From Desulfonatronum sp. (GTDB taxonomy: Bacteria; Desulfobacterota; Desulfovibrionia; Desulfovibrionales; Desulfonatronaceae): a stretch of 10,015 nucleotides of DNA. Below, in pieces: positions 1-6,173 of this stretch (position 1 is its first letter; the number at the start of each line of letters is the position of its first letter). Location: contig SKYX01000278.1 of the NCBI GenBank assembly GCA_007127655.1, forward strand, positions 1 to 10,015, read 5' to 3'. Below the pieces are notes generated by a model, which was given only the letters and a program-made list of their open reading frames with translations, did no database searches and was not told the DNA's origin. Position numbers and translations under genes: made by a program.

Positions 1-345
1 GTGGTCCAGGTCCGGGCCGTTGTCCGCGGCATTGATGAAGAATTCGTCCGTGGCGGAGTCTTTTTCCGGTGCACGGGCCATGGCCACGCTGTCCTTGACG
101 TTGGAAAGTCCGCCCTTGGCCTCGTTGGGGATGGGGGCCAATGTGGTTTTCTTGTTTAACCCGCGATCGTACCCACCGCCTTGAATGACGAATCCACGAA
201 CCACCCGGTGAAAGACGGTCCCGTCGTAGTGGCCGGCGTCGACGTATTGCAGGAAGTTGGCCACGGTCCGCGGGGCCTTGTCCGGATACAGTTCAATGAG
301 CAGATCGCCCAAATTGGTTTCGATGAGAACGAAAGGATTGTCCAT
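1..345 (-). CDS. Cyclophilin-type peptidyl-prolyl cis-trans isomerase, C-terminus cut by window edge
   Basis: The enzyme catalyses cis-trans isomerisation of Xaa-Pro bonds during protein folding. The 115 visible residues align with bacterial PpiA/PpiB cyclophilins: an N-terminal strand (IETNLGDLLIELY), the KAPRTVANFL helix, the catalytic FHRVVRGFVIQGGG block (residues 45-58, with Arg47, Phe52 and Gln55 at the positions known to be catalytic in cyclophilin A), MAR (89-91) and EFFIN (101-105). The family is about 160-170 residues long, so roughly the last third lies beyond the left edge. The ATG start at 343-345 is preceded by GGAG with suitable spacing. There is no signal peptide, so the protein is probably cytoplasmic (PpiB-like). 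It diverges from the universal stress protein gene. Family assignment is near certain; the choice between PpiA and PpiB is inference. Confidence 0.93.
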   Translation of the reverse strand, partial: MDNPFVLIETNLGDLLIELYPDKAPRTVANFLQYVDAGHYDGTVFHRVVRGFVIQGGGYDRGLNKKTTLAPIPNEAKGGLSNVKDSVAMARAPEKDSATDEFFINAADNGPDLDH

Positions 346-446
346 GAGCGGTTCTCCATGCGGCGCCGAGCGAAGCGCTTGGCGGGATGCCAACTCAATC
401 TCTCGACATCCCCGGCGGCATTGTCGTGGTGGAAAAAGTGATCGGC

Positions 447-475
447 TTGCAATTCCCGAAGCGAGAGTTCATAAT
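447..475 (+). promoter_or_regulatory. Candidate sigma-70-type promoter for the universal stress protein gene
   Basis: A TTGCAA -35 box (447-452, four of six consensus bases) and a CATAAT -10 box (470-475, five of six) are separated by 17 bases, the optimal spacing. The start of transcription would fall near 482, leaving a leader of about 100 bases before the usp start codon. This is a pattern match only and the region is moderately AT-rich. Confidence 0.45.
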
Positions 476-583
476 GGAGATACCCAAAAAAGACAAAGGG
501 CGAGGCGACGATGCGTCCGCGGTCTGGGTTGACCGTTTTACGCGTTGAGGCGGATGTGCAACCTACAGCAGAGGAGGTGTCCC

Positions 584-1024
584 ATGTCGAGCATCAAGAA
601 GATTTTGTGTGCGGTGGATTTCTCATCCGTCAGCGGAAAGGTGGCGGATAGCGCGAAATCCTTGGCCAAGCCACTGGGGGCGGAAGTCATCTGCATCCAT
701 GTGGTCCCGTCCGGAACCATCTACGCCGACTTCGGCATCCCGATGAACTCCATGGAGACGTTTTGCACGACCATGGTTTCGGAAGGAGAAAAGACGCTGG
801 CCGAATTCATGGAGCGCCATTTCAGCGACATGAACCACCGGGGCAAGGTGACCTGCGGCGATTTTTCGGAGGAAATCCTGAATTGCGCCAAGGAAGAGCA
901 GGCGGACATGATCGTGATGGGCACCCACGGACGCAAGGGCATGGATCGCCTGCTGTTCGGCTCCGTGGCCGAAAAGGTGCTTCGTCAAGCTCCTTGTCCG
1001 GTGGTGGCGGTGCGTCCGAGTTAG
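584..1024 (+). CDS. Universal stress protein, UspA family, ATP-binding type
   Basis: A single-domain UspA protein of 146 residues, the usual length. It has the N-terminal strand KKILCAVDFS with Asp12, the second strand AEVICIHVVP (33-42), and the nucleotide-binding signature G-2x-G-9x-G-S spanning Gly113, Gly116, Gly126 and Ser127, followed by the C-terminal strand CPVVAVRP. That signature marks the ATP-binding subgroup, as in MJ0577, rather than the E. coli UspA type that lacks it. These proteins are cytoplasmic and usually dimeric, with roles in survival under stress or stasis; the specific trigger cannot be read here. The start at 584 is chosen over an in-frame upstream ATG at 545 because GAGGAGG lies 7 bases before 584 and the family begins at this lysine-rich strand. 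The gene is monocistronic: a candidate promoter lies upstream and a strong terminator 30 bases downstream. Confidence 0.95.
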   Translation: MSSIKKILCAVDFSSVSGKVADSAKSLAKPLGAEVICIHVVPSGTIYADFGIPMNSMETFCTTMVSEGEKTLAEFMERHFSDMNHRGKVTCGDFSEEILNCAKEEQADMIVMGTHGRKGMDRLLFGSVAEKVLRQAPCPVVAVRPS

Positions 1025-1054
1025 GATTGTTCCAAACAAAACTCGAAATATTTC

Positions 1055-1094
1055 CGGGCCGGGTCGTTGCAATGACGATCCGGCCCGTTTTTTT
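1055..1094 (+). terminator. Rho-independent terminator of the universal stress protein gene
   Basis: CGGGCCGG (1055-1062) pairs with CCGGCCCG (1080-1087). The stem extends inward by about six more pairs, two of them G-U, leaving a five-base loop near 1069-1073. Seven T residues follow at 1088-1094. It lies 30 bases after the usp stop codon. Confidence 0.93.
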
Positions 1095-1174
1095 GGGGGC
1101 GGTGAGAGATGAACGCCTGGTTACATTGAGGTCGAGGAGTGGGAGTCGCGTTTTGCGTCATAACGGGCGTTGGA

Positions 1175-1200
1175 GGGCGGGCACCCAGGTCCGCCCCTAC
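1175..1200. repeat. GC-rich palindromic element abutting and supplying a stop codon
   Basis: GGGCGG (1175-1180) and CCGCCC (1191-1196) form inverted arms around an ACC/GGT inner pair. On the minus strand the element starts GGTAGGGGCGG, so the TAG stop of the SagB-type nitroreductase gene lies in its outer edge. The look (GTAGGGGCG...CGCCC) resembles a dispersed GC-rich intergenic palindrome family found in many bacterial genomes; that resemblance is from memory. It could also act as a weak transcription stop, although no T tract follows. Confidence 0.45.
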
Positions 1201-1931
1201 CGTGGTCTGCCCACCGGGATCAGATACAGCGGGGCCTCTCCGGGCGGCAGATCCAGCAGGGCGGCCACGTCCTGGTCGTCGAAGGCGCCGATGACCACGC
1301 TGCCCAGGCCCAGGGCCACGGCCTGCAGGGACAGGTTCTGGGCGGCATGGCCGGTTTCCATGTCCACGTAGCGGGTTGCGCGTTGGCCGTAGCGGGATTC
1401 GGTCCGGGCGTGGACCGCGGTGACGGCGAAGGTGACCGGGGCCTGAAGCAGGGCGGACTGGTTCAGGGCGGCCCGGGTCAGGGACTGCCTTTGGTCGTCC
1501 TGGAGTAGCGGGGTGAGAGCATGACGTCCCGGTGCATAGCGGTACACTCCAGGGGCCAAGCCTTCGGCCCGACCGACAATGACGACAATCTCCAAGGGAT
1601 AGGTCGCCCCGGCCGAGGGCGCGGTGCGCAGCCCCCGCCGGGGTTCGGTGATACCCTGGGCGGCCCAGAGCAGTTGGCCGATCTCGGCTAGGGTTACTTG
1701 GTGGTCGCTGAAGCCGCGTATGGATCGGCGCTGGGCCAGGGCCTCCTCCAGGGAGACGGGGCCGGACAGCGACGACTCGGGCAGCTGGACGGCTTGGGTT
1801 GTGGGCATGGCCTCACCTCCGGGTTGTGGGTCAGCATTGCAGGCAACTCCCCAGAACACCAGACAGAGGAGAGCCGCGGCCCCCTTCAGGCCGCTCCAGG
1901 GCATATTCCGAGATGTGGACCAGGCCCTCAT
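1197..1931 (-). CDS. SagB-type nitroreductase family protein with lipoprotein signal
   Basis: A protein of 244 residues in the FMN-dependent nitroreductase superfamily, closest in look to the SagB/ThcOx branch (azoline-oxidising dehydrogenases and uncharacterised relatives). Visible blocks are RRSIRGF (68-74, the phosphate-binding arginine segment), LLWAAQGIT, the TAPSAGATYPLEIVVIVG block typical of SagB-type proteins, VYRY, and the C-terminal GLGSVVIGAFDD. The N-terminus has a basic region, a hydrophobic stretch (17-30) and a lipobox ending WGVAC, so Cys31 could be lipidated and the protein exported. The next residue is Asn, compatible with outer-membrane sorting. The start at 1931 is chosen because it forms an ATGA overlap with the upstream amphi-Trp gene; an ATG at 1976 would add an arginine-rich stretch inside that gene. 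No precursor peptide or cyclodehydratase gene is nearby, so azoline chemistry is not implied. The substrate is unknown. Confidence 0.85.
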   Translation of the reverse strand: MRAWSTSRNMPWSGLKGAAALLCLVFWGVACNADPQPGGEAMPTTQAVQLPESSLSGPVSLEEALAQRRSIRGFSDHQVTLAEIGQLLWAAQGITEPRRGLRTAPSAGATYPLEIVVIVGRAEGLAPGVYRYAPGRHALTPLLQDDQRQSLTRAALNQSALLQAPVTFAVTAVHARTESRYGQRATRYVDMETGHAAQNLSLQAVALGLGSVVIGAFDDQDVAALLDLPPGEAPLYLIPVGRPR

Positions 1932-2197
1932 GCCAACTCCACCCCTCCGGTTGCGGAACCGCCGCCGGGCCGCCATTCCAGCTCCACTTCCAGGCTCATT
2001 TTTTCGCCGTCGCGCTTGGTTTCCCGCTCCAGCTTGGTTTCCAGAACCAGGTTCTGGGGGATTCGCACCTGTTGCTCCTGATCGCCCTGGCGCAGGATCA
2101 CTTCCCCAGCCTCGACCTTGTCCGCCAACTGGCGCAGAAACACAGCCACGTCCGATCGGCTTTTGGGCTCTTCGCTTTTGAACAGCACTTCTTCCAT
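1928..2197 (-). CDS. Amphi-Trp domain-containing protein
   Basis: A small protein of 89 residues. It shows the pattern of the amphi-Trp domain (TIGR04354): an opening FKSEE, a charged helix SRSDVAVFLRQLADKVEAGEV (14-33), then the short strands VILRQGDQEQQVRIPQ and LVLETKLERE, ending in the acidic strand LEVELEWR (69-76) that carries the single Trp. A glycine-rich tail follows. The domain's function is not known. There is no signal peptide, so it is probably cytoplasmic. AAGGAGG lies 5 bases before the ATG. Its stop codon overlaps the start of the SagB-type nitroreductase gene (ATGA), so the two are probably co-transcribed and translationally coupled. No convincing promoter is visible in the repeat-rich DNA upstream. 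Confidence 0.88.
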   Translation of the reverse strand: MEEVLFKSEEPKSRSDVAVFLRQLADKVEAGEVILRQGDQEQQVRIPQNLVLETKLERETKRDGEKMSLEVELEWRPGGGSATGGVELA

Positions 2198-2216
2198 GTC
2201 GGCCTCCTTGGTTGTG

Positions 2217-2264
2217 GGTTCAACGGTTCAGGGGTTCAGTGGTTCAGTGGTTCAACGGTTCACG
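2217..2264. repeat. Octamer tandem repeat, six units of GGTTCANN
   Basis: Six head-to-tail units share GGTTCA and differ only in the last two bases: AC, GG, GT, GT, AC, CG. A stray CGGTTCAGC copy follows near 2286-2294. The array starts 20 bases upstream of the amphi-Trp start codon, so it lies in that gene's leader or promoter region. Confidence 0.9.
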
Positions 2265-2358
2265 GTTTGGGGTACAATGACTCAGCGGTTCAGCTCTCAA
2301 CAGGCACATTCAATTTGTAACTCTTCAGCACAGCCTGGGTAGGGCCTTCATGCCGAGG

Positions 2359-2439
2359 CTGGATTCCCGCCTTCGCGGGAATGACGTGTGTTTCAATGCC
2401 GTTCCCGTGTCAGTCATACCCGCGTAGGCGGGTATCCAG
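2359..2439. repeat. Inverted pair of REP-like palindromes
   Basis: The first palindrome (2359-2385) has an 8-bp perfect stem ATTCCCGC/GCGGGAAT around a CTTC loop. The second (2413-2439) has an 8-bp perfect stem ATACCCGC/GCGGGTAT around a GTAG loop. Both are bordered by CTGG on one side and GAC on the other, and they face in opposite directions, so the pair could also fold into one long imperfect hairpin. The layout resembles a BIME, a unit of two opposed REP sequences. The core resembles a palindrome family (GTCATTCCCGC...GCGGGAATCCAG) that I recall as dispersed in many proteobacterial genomes. Confidence 0.85.
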
Positions 2440-2493
2440 GCCGCATGTATGATGAGCTGAGTAGTTACTTCAATTTTTGGTTTTGCACCTCTC

Positions 2494-2549
2494 CCTTCTG
2501 CCTTTTCCCTCCTGCCTCCTGCCTCCTGACTTCTGACTTCTGACTTCTT
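2494..2549. repeat. Heptamer tandem repeat, eight units, pyrimidine-rich
   Basis: Eight units of seven bases run from 2494 with consensus CCTYCTG drifting to ACTTCTG: CCTTCTG, CCTTTTC, three CCTCCTG, two ACTTCTG and a final ACTTCTT. A C/T-rich tail continues to the stop codon of the NamZ-family gene. On the minus strand this is a purine-rich tract directly after that gene. It resembles the heptamer STRR repeats described in cyanobacteria in form, not in sequence. Confidence 0.88.
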
Positions 2550-2564
2550 CCCCCTCCCCTCCCT

Positions 2565-3974
2565 TCACCTCGGCTCATACAACAAATACTTCCGCCGCAA
2601 CTCCTTGAACTGCTCCCGTCTTGGGGCGATGGCTTGTTCGATGGCTGCGGCGCTGGCGCCTTGGCCCACCATAATGCGGATTTGGTCCGTGCCCAGGGCG
2701 CGATCGAACAGGCTTTCCCGGATGCCCGGATTGTCGAACAGATTGCGCTCCGGGTAGAGTTCCTGGAGGATGGTCATCAGGGTGATCTGGGCGGTCATGG
2801 GGCGCAGGGCCAGGGGATCGGTGACCACCAGGTGCGCGCCGTGCACGGTCCGTCCGGCATGGCCGCCGTAACCGGGAACGTAGGAGATGGGGCGAGCGCG
2901 CAGACCGGGGATGTTTCGGGCGTTAATGGCCGCCACCAGCTTGTGGCGGTCCATCCAGGGCGCGGTCAGGCATTCGAAGGGCAGGGTGTAGCCCACCCCG
3001 ATGTTCAGGCCACCCCGGGTTTCGCCCAGCACGCCGGTCAGGCTGTAGTGTACGGCCGAGATGGGCCAGGGGATGTGCGTGGAGGTGGGGACCCAGGGCA
3101 GGCCGGTATCCGGGTAGCGCATGGTCCGCCGGTAATTGGCCATGGGGATGATGGACAGCTGGCAGGGCGTGGCCAGGAATTCGTTGTTCAGCATCCAGGC
3201 CAGCTCGCCGGGGGTCATCCCGTACAGGGACGCGATGTCGTACTGGCCGATGCCGCTGCGGAACCGGCTGGTATCCAGCACCGGGCCGTCAACGAAGTCC
3301 GCGCCGATGGGGTTGGGCCGGTCCAGGACGATAAACGGAACCCCGGCCTCGGCGCAGGCGGCCATCATGTCGGCCATGGCGTAGATGTAGGTGTAGGAGC
3401 TGGCTCCGATATCCTGGATGTCGTAGAGCACCACATCCACCCCGGCCAGCATGGCCGGGGTGGGTTTGCGGCGGTAGATGCTGTACACCGGCACGCCGGT
3501 CAGGGGCTCCACGTCGTCGGTCACGGTCTCCCCGGCGTAGATGTCTCCGCGAATGCCGTGCTCCGGGGCGAACAGCGCCCCGAGGCGGACTTCGGGGTGG
3601 TCGTGGAGCAGGTCGATGGTCGAGCGCAGCTTGGCATCCACCCCGGTGGGGTTGGTCAGCAGGCCCACGGTGCGCCCCTTGAGCAGCAGATCGAAAAACG
3701 AGATCATCACCTGCCCGCCGTCCGCTCCCTGGATCGTGGTCCGCCAGTCCCTGTCCAGCAGGACGTCCACGCCGAGGATCACGCGAGGCTCAGTGGTCCG
3801 GGTGAAACTCCCGGATCCGGCCGGAGTCGCGAAAGTGGAATGCGCGGTGGATGGACCGGTAGAGGACACGGAAGACGGCACGGGGGCGGGGGACGTCCGG
3901 GACGTGATGGCGGAGCAGCCGCTGATTCCCGTCAGCAGGAAAAAAAACAGTAATACGGAAAACAAATGCGTCAT
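2565..3974 (-). CDS. NamZ-family (DUF1343) exo-beta-N-acetylmuramidase-like lipoprotein
   Basis: A protein of 469 residues. Characterised family members (NamZ/YbbC, GH171) release MurNAc from the non-reducing end of peptidoglycan fragments. The N-terminus is a clear lipoprotein signal: hydrophobic FSVLLFFFLLTG, then ISGC with Cys20 as the lipidation site, followed by an S/T/P-rich linker (about 21-62). The catalytic module starts near RVILGVDVLL and shows GLLTNPTGVD (104-113), FAPEHGIRG (135-143, with conserved Glu138), YDIQDIGASSYTYI and DRPNPIG. Later blocks are LNIGVGYTLPFE and the C-terminal domain rich in basic helices. The start at 3974 is preferred over upstream in-frame ATGs because it gives the signal peptide directly and has AAGG upstream. 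It diverges from the permease gene. The family is sure; the exact substrate is inferred, since the usual EGTN-SEGRGTT-type segment is altered. Confidence 0.9.
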   Translation of the reverse strand: MTHLFSVLLFFFLLTGISGCSAITSRTSPAPVPSSVSSTGPSTAHSTFATPAGSGSFTRTTEPRVILGVDVLLDRDWRTTIQGADGGQVMISFFDLLLKGRTVGLLTNPTGVDAKLRSTIDLLHDHPEVRLGALFAPEHGIRGDIYAGETVTDDVEPLTGVPVYSIYRRKPTPAMLAGVDVVLYDIQDIGASSYTYIYAMADMMAACAEAGVPFIVLDRPNPIGADFVDGPVLDTSRFRSGIGQYDIASLYGMTPGELAWMLNNEFLATPCQLSIIPMANYRRTMRYPDTGLPWVPTSTHIPWPISAVHYSLTGVLGETRGGLNIGVGYTLPFECLTAPWMDRHKLVAAINARNIPGLRARPISYVPGYGGHAGRTVHGAHLVVTDPLALRPMTAQITLMTILQELYPERNLFDNPGIRESLFDRALGTDQIRIMVGQGASAAAIEQAIAPRREQFKELRRKYLLYEPR

Positions 3975-4225
3975 GAAGTGACCTTGCCTGGTGTCGAAGA
4001 CAGGTTTATCAGTGATGCGGGCAACGTCTTCACGGTTCGACGTCGGGGGTTCCCCCGGTCCTTTCACGATGTGAACGGGTCACCCAATGGAATCTGCTAT
4101 GGGAAAACGAAAAATCATTCAAGCGCGAAAGCTGACAGCCCTTTGCCGCGTTTTCCTTCTGGCCGCGCTTGAGCGGTCTTCGATTCGACCGGCCAACATG
4201 AAGACGCAGAGCGAAGGACGGCCCA
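3975..4225. promoter_or_regulatory. Divergent intergenic region between NamZ-family and permease genes
   Basis: These 251 bases should hold the promoters of both divergent genes. I see no convincing sigma-70 pair and no riboswitch-like fold. A short perfect palindrome GGGGGTTCCCCC lies at 4045-4056, too tight to form a hairpin loop but possibly a protein-binding site. Confidence 0.4.
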
Positions 4226-5974
4226 ATGATGGAGACACGATCACAAAACTCTTCCCGGAGTGCTCCGCGAACTCCCCCCAACCTGCTCTACGGGGTCAAC
4301 GACCGGCCCCCGGTCTGGACCCTGGCGATTCTCGGCGTGCAGCACGGGGCGCTCTTGATTTCCAGCCTGATGGCCACCGTGTTCTTCGCCCAGGCCCTGG
4401 GCGCGGACGCGGCTCAGACCCGGTCCCTGGTCAGCGTGGGCCTGATCGCCGGAGGCCTGGCCAGCATTCTTCAGGCCACCAGGAAATGGGGGCTGGGTTC
4501 AGGCTACTTTTGTCTGCACACCAGCTCATTTATCTATTTTCAGGCCTCCATCAGCGCGGCTCAAGCCGGGGGCCTGGCCCTGGTCTGCGGCATGACCCTG
4601 GCCGCAGGGGCCATGCAGACCCTGCTGGCCCGGGTCGTCGGCAGGCTGCGCGCCCTGTTTCCTCCGGAGGTGGCCGGGCTGGTGGTGGCCATGGTCGGCC
4701 TGGCCCTGGCCCCGTACGCCGTTAAGTCCCTGTTCGGCCTGGGCCGTGAGGACACGCTGATCGAAATGAGGGAACTCCTAGTGGGCCTGGGCACCCTGGC
4801 GATCATCGTCGGGTTCACGGTCTGGGGAAAAAAAGGGTTCAGGCTTTTCGCCATCCTTTTGGGAATCGTCTTCGGCTTCGGCTCCGCCTATGCCTTGGGA
4901 GTACTGCCCCACGGGATGGGCGAGCGCCTCAGCGAACTGCCCCTGGTGGCCCTGCCCCAGATCATACATCCGGGGCTGGCTTTTGATCCCGCGTTCATCC
5001 TGCCCTTTCTCATCGCCGCGATCTGTTCGTCCCTGAAGTTGACCGGAGACGTGATCACCTGCCAAAAAATCAACGACCTGGACTGGAAGCGGGTGGACAT
5101 GCCGTCCGTGCAACGCGGGATCAACGCCGAGGGCCTGGGCACCGTCGCGGCCGGCCTGCTGGGCGGCACCGGCCTGGCCGCGTCCTCTTCCAATATTGGG
5201 ATGTCCTATGCCACCGGGGCCACCAGCCGCTACATCGGCTACGCCACGGGAATCTTTTTCATCGCCTTGGCCTTTTTTCCCCAGCCGGCCTATGTCCTGA
5301 GCCACATGCCCGTTCCGGTGATCGGCGCGATCATCGTCTACGCCGCCTGCTTCATGATCGTCACCGGATGGTCCATCGTCATGACCAGAATGATCGATTC
5401 CAGAAAAACCTTCGTGGTCGGCATTTCCCTGATCATGGGCATGAGCGTGCTGGTGGCCCCGGAAATCTACGCCCCTTTGCCCGACCATTTCAAACCCATC
5501 TTTGGTTCATCCATCGCCCTGACCGCGGTGACGGGGGTGCTCTTGAACCTGCTGTTCCGCATCGGCATCGGCGAACGGGCCGAAATGCTCCTGAATGCCG
5601 CCAGCGCCTCTGGGCGAAAAATTCATGACTTTTTTCTGGATCTGGGCGGCAAGTGGGGAGCCCGTCCCGAGGTGATCCTCAAAGCCGCGGCCGCGGCCGC
5701 GGAGCTGCACGAGTCCCTGGCCGGACAGGAACTGTTCCGGGGCGAGGAAGTTCTCCTGGAGGCCTCCTTCGACGAGTTTCACGTGCAGGTGGACATGACC
5801 TACCAGGGGGAGCCGGTCATCCTGAGCCACTGTCGGCCCAGTCCCGAGCAACTTCTGGAGGACGACCAGGCTTTTGCGAGACTCTCCGGCTATCTGATCA
5901 GCCAATACGCGGACACGGTGCGCCTGGAAACCACTGGGGACACGCATCAGGTGCGGATGGTCTTTGAGCACTGA
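4226..5974 (+). CDS. NCS2-family purine/pyrimidine permease with C-terminal cytosolic extension
   Basis: A 582-residue inner-membrane transporter of the nucleobase-cation symporter-2 (NAT/NCS2, SLC23-like) family, which takes up uracil, xanthine, urate or related bases with protons or sodium. Typical members have about 430-460 residues. Visible marks are the TM1 motif LGVQHG with Gln39-His40, FPPEVAG (145-151), the TM8 segment LKLTGDVI (271-278), and a NAT signature SNIGMSYATG (322-331) matching [QEP]-N-x-G-x4-T-[RKG] except for Ser at the first place. About 14 hydrophobic segments end near residue 447. The last 130 or so residues are soluble: a helix rich in Ala with ELHESL (493-498), strands VLLEASFDEFHVQVDMTY, then LSGYLISQYADTVRLETTG and VRMVFEH. 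This resembles a degenerate GHKL/RsbW-type fold. The start at 4226 is followed at once by a second ATG; GAAGGA lies 7 bases upstream. The specific base carried is unknown. Confidence 0.92.
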   Translation: MMETRSQNSSRSAPRTPPNLLYGVNDRPPVWTLAILGVQHGALLISSLMATVFFAQALGADAAQTRSLVSVGLIAGGLASILQATRKWGLGSGYFCLHTSSFIYFQASISAAQAGGLALVCGMTLAAGAMQTLLARVVGRLRALFPPEVAGLVVAMVGLALAPYAVKSLFGLGREDTLIEMRELLVGLGTLAIIVGFTVWGKKGFRLFAILLGIVFGFGSAYALGVLPHGMGERLSELPLVALPQIIHPGLAFDPAFILPFLIAAICSSLKLTGDVITCQKINDLDWKRVDMPSVQRGINAEGLGTVAAGLLGGTGLAASSSNIGMSYATGATSRYIGYATGIFFIALAFFPQPAYVLSHMPVPVIGAIIVYAACFMIVTGWSIVMTRMIDSRKTFVVGISLIMGMSVLVAPEIYAPLPDHFKPIFGSSIALTAVTGVLLNLLFRIGIGERAEMLLNAASASGRKIHDFFLDLGGKWGARPEVILKAAAAAAELHESLAGQELFRGEEVLLEASFDEFHVQVDMTYQGEPVILSHCRPSPEQLLEDDQAFARLSGYLISQYADTVRLETTGDTHQVRMVFEH

Positions 5975-5989
5975 GGCGCGTAGGGCAGG

Positions 5990-6029
5990 GTGGGAAGGTG
6001 GGAAGGTATGAAGGTGGGAAGGTGGCAAG
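5990..6029. repeat. Octamer tandem repeat, five units of GTGGGAAG
   Basis: Five units follow head to tail: GTGGGAAG twice, GTATGAAG, GTGGGAAG and GTGGCAAG. The array begins 15 bases after the permease stop codon. It sits in the 199-base convergent gap (5975-6173) before the MFS gene stop. No other gene and no clear hairpin-plus-T terminator was seen in that gap on either strand. Confidence 0.88.
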
Positions 6030-6173
6030 GGAGGCGGGTTTTCCGGGGAAATGAAGGAGATGAGGGCAGGCAGCGAAAATCCTGGTACTTTCTCAAGGAC
6101 ACCGGAGGAATAGTTTGTGGACGAAGGCTTGCTCTGGTTTGATTCCTGACAGGTATGGATTCTCAACTGCCAG

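Larger units (their letters stand above)
2198..2564. other. Gene-free intergenic stretch rich in repeats
   Basis: About 370 bases lie between the amphi-Trp gene start and the NamZ-family gene stop, with no believable coding region on either strand. It contains, in order, an octamer tandem array, an inverted pair of REP-like hairpins and a pyrimidine-rich heptamer array (listed separately). Reading frames that cross it translate into low-complexity sequence. The promoter for the amphi-Trp/nitroreductase pair should lie here, but no strong -35/-10 pair was found. Confidence 0.8.

Noticed and set aside
529..557. TTGACC as an alternative -35 box for the universal stress protein gene
   Set aside because: At 16-18 base spacing no acceptable -10 box is present; the pair at 447-475 fits better.
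1197..1976. Longer nitroreductase start at 1976
   Set aside because: It would add an arginine-rich stretch encoded inside the amphi-Trp gene, whereas the 1931 ATG gives a clean ATGA junction and a normal lipoprotein leader.
2217..2549. CRISPR-like array
   Set aside because: The units are 7-8 bases long and directly adjacent with no spacers, and no cas gene is in the window.
2634..3953. 439-codon open frame on the plus strand
   Set aside because: Antisense to the NamZ-family gene; the translation is Gly/His/Val-rich with no recognisable domain.
4045..4056. GGGGGTTCCCCC palindrome as a terminator
   Set aside because: There is no room for a loop and no T run on either strand.
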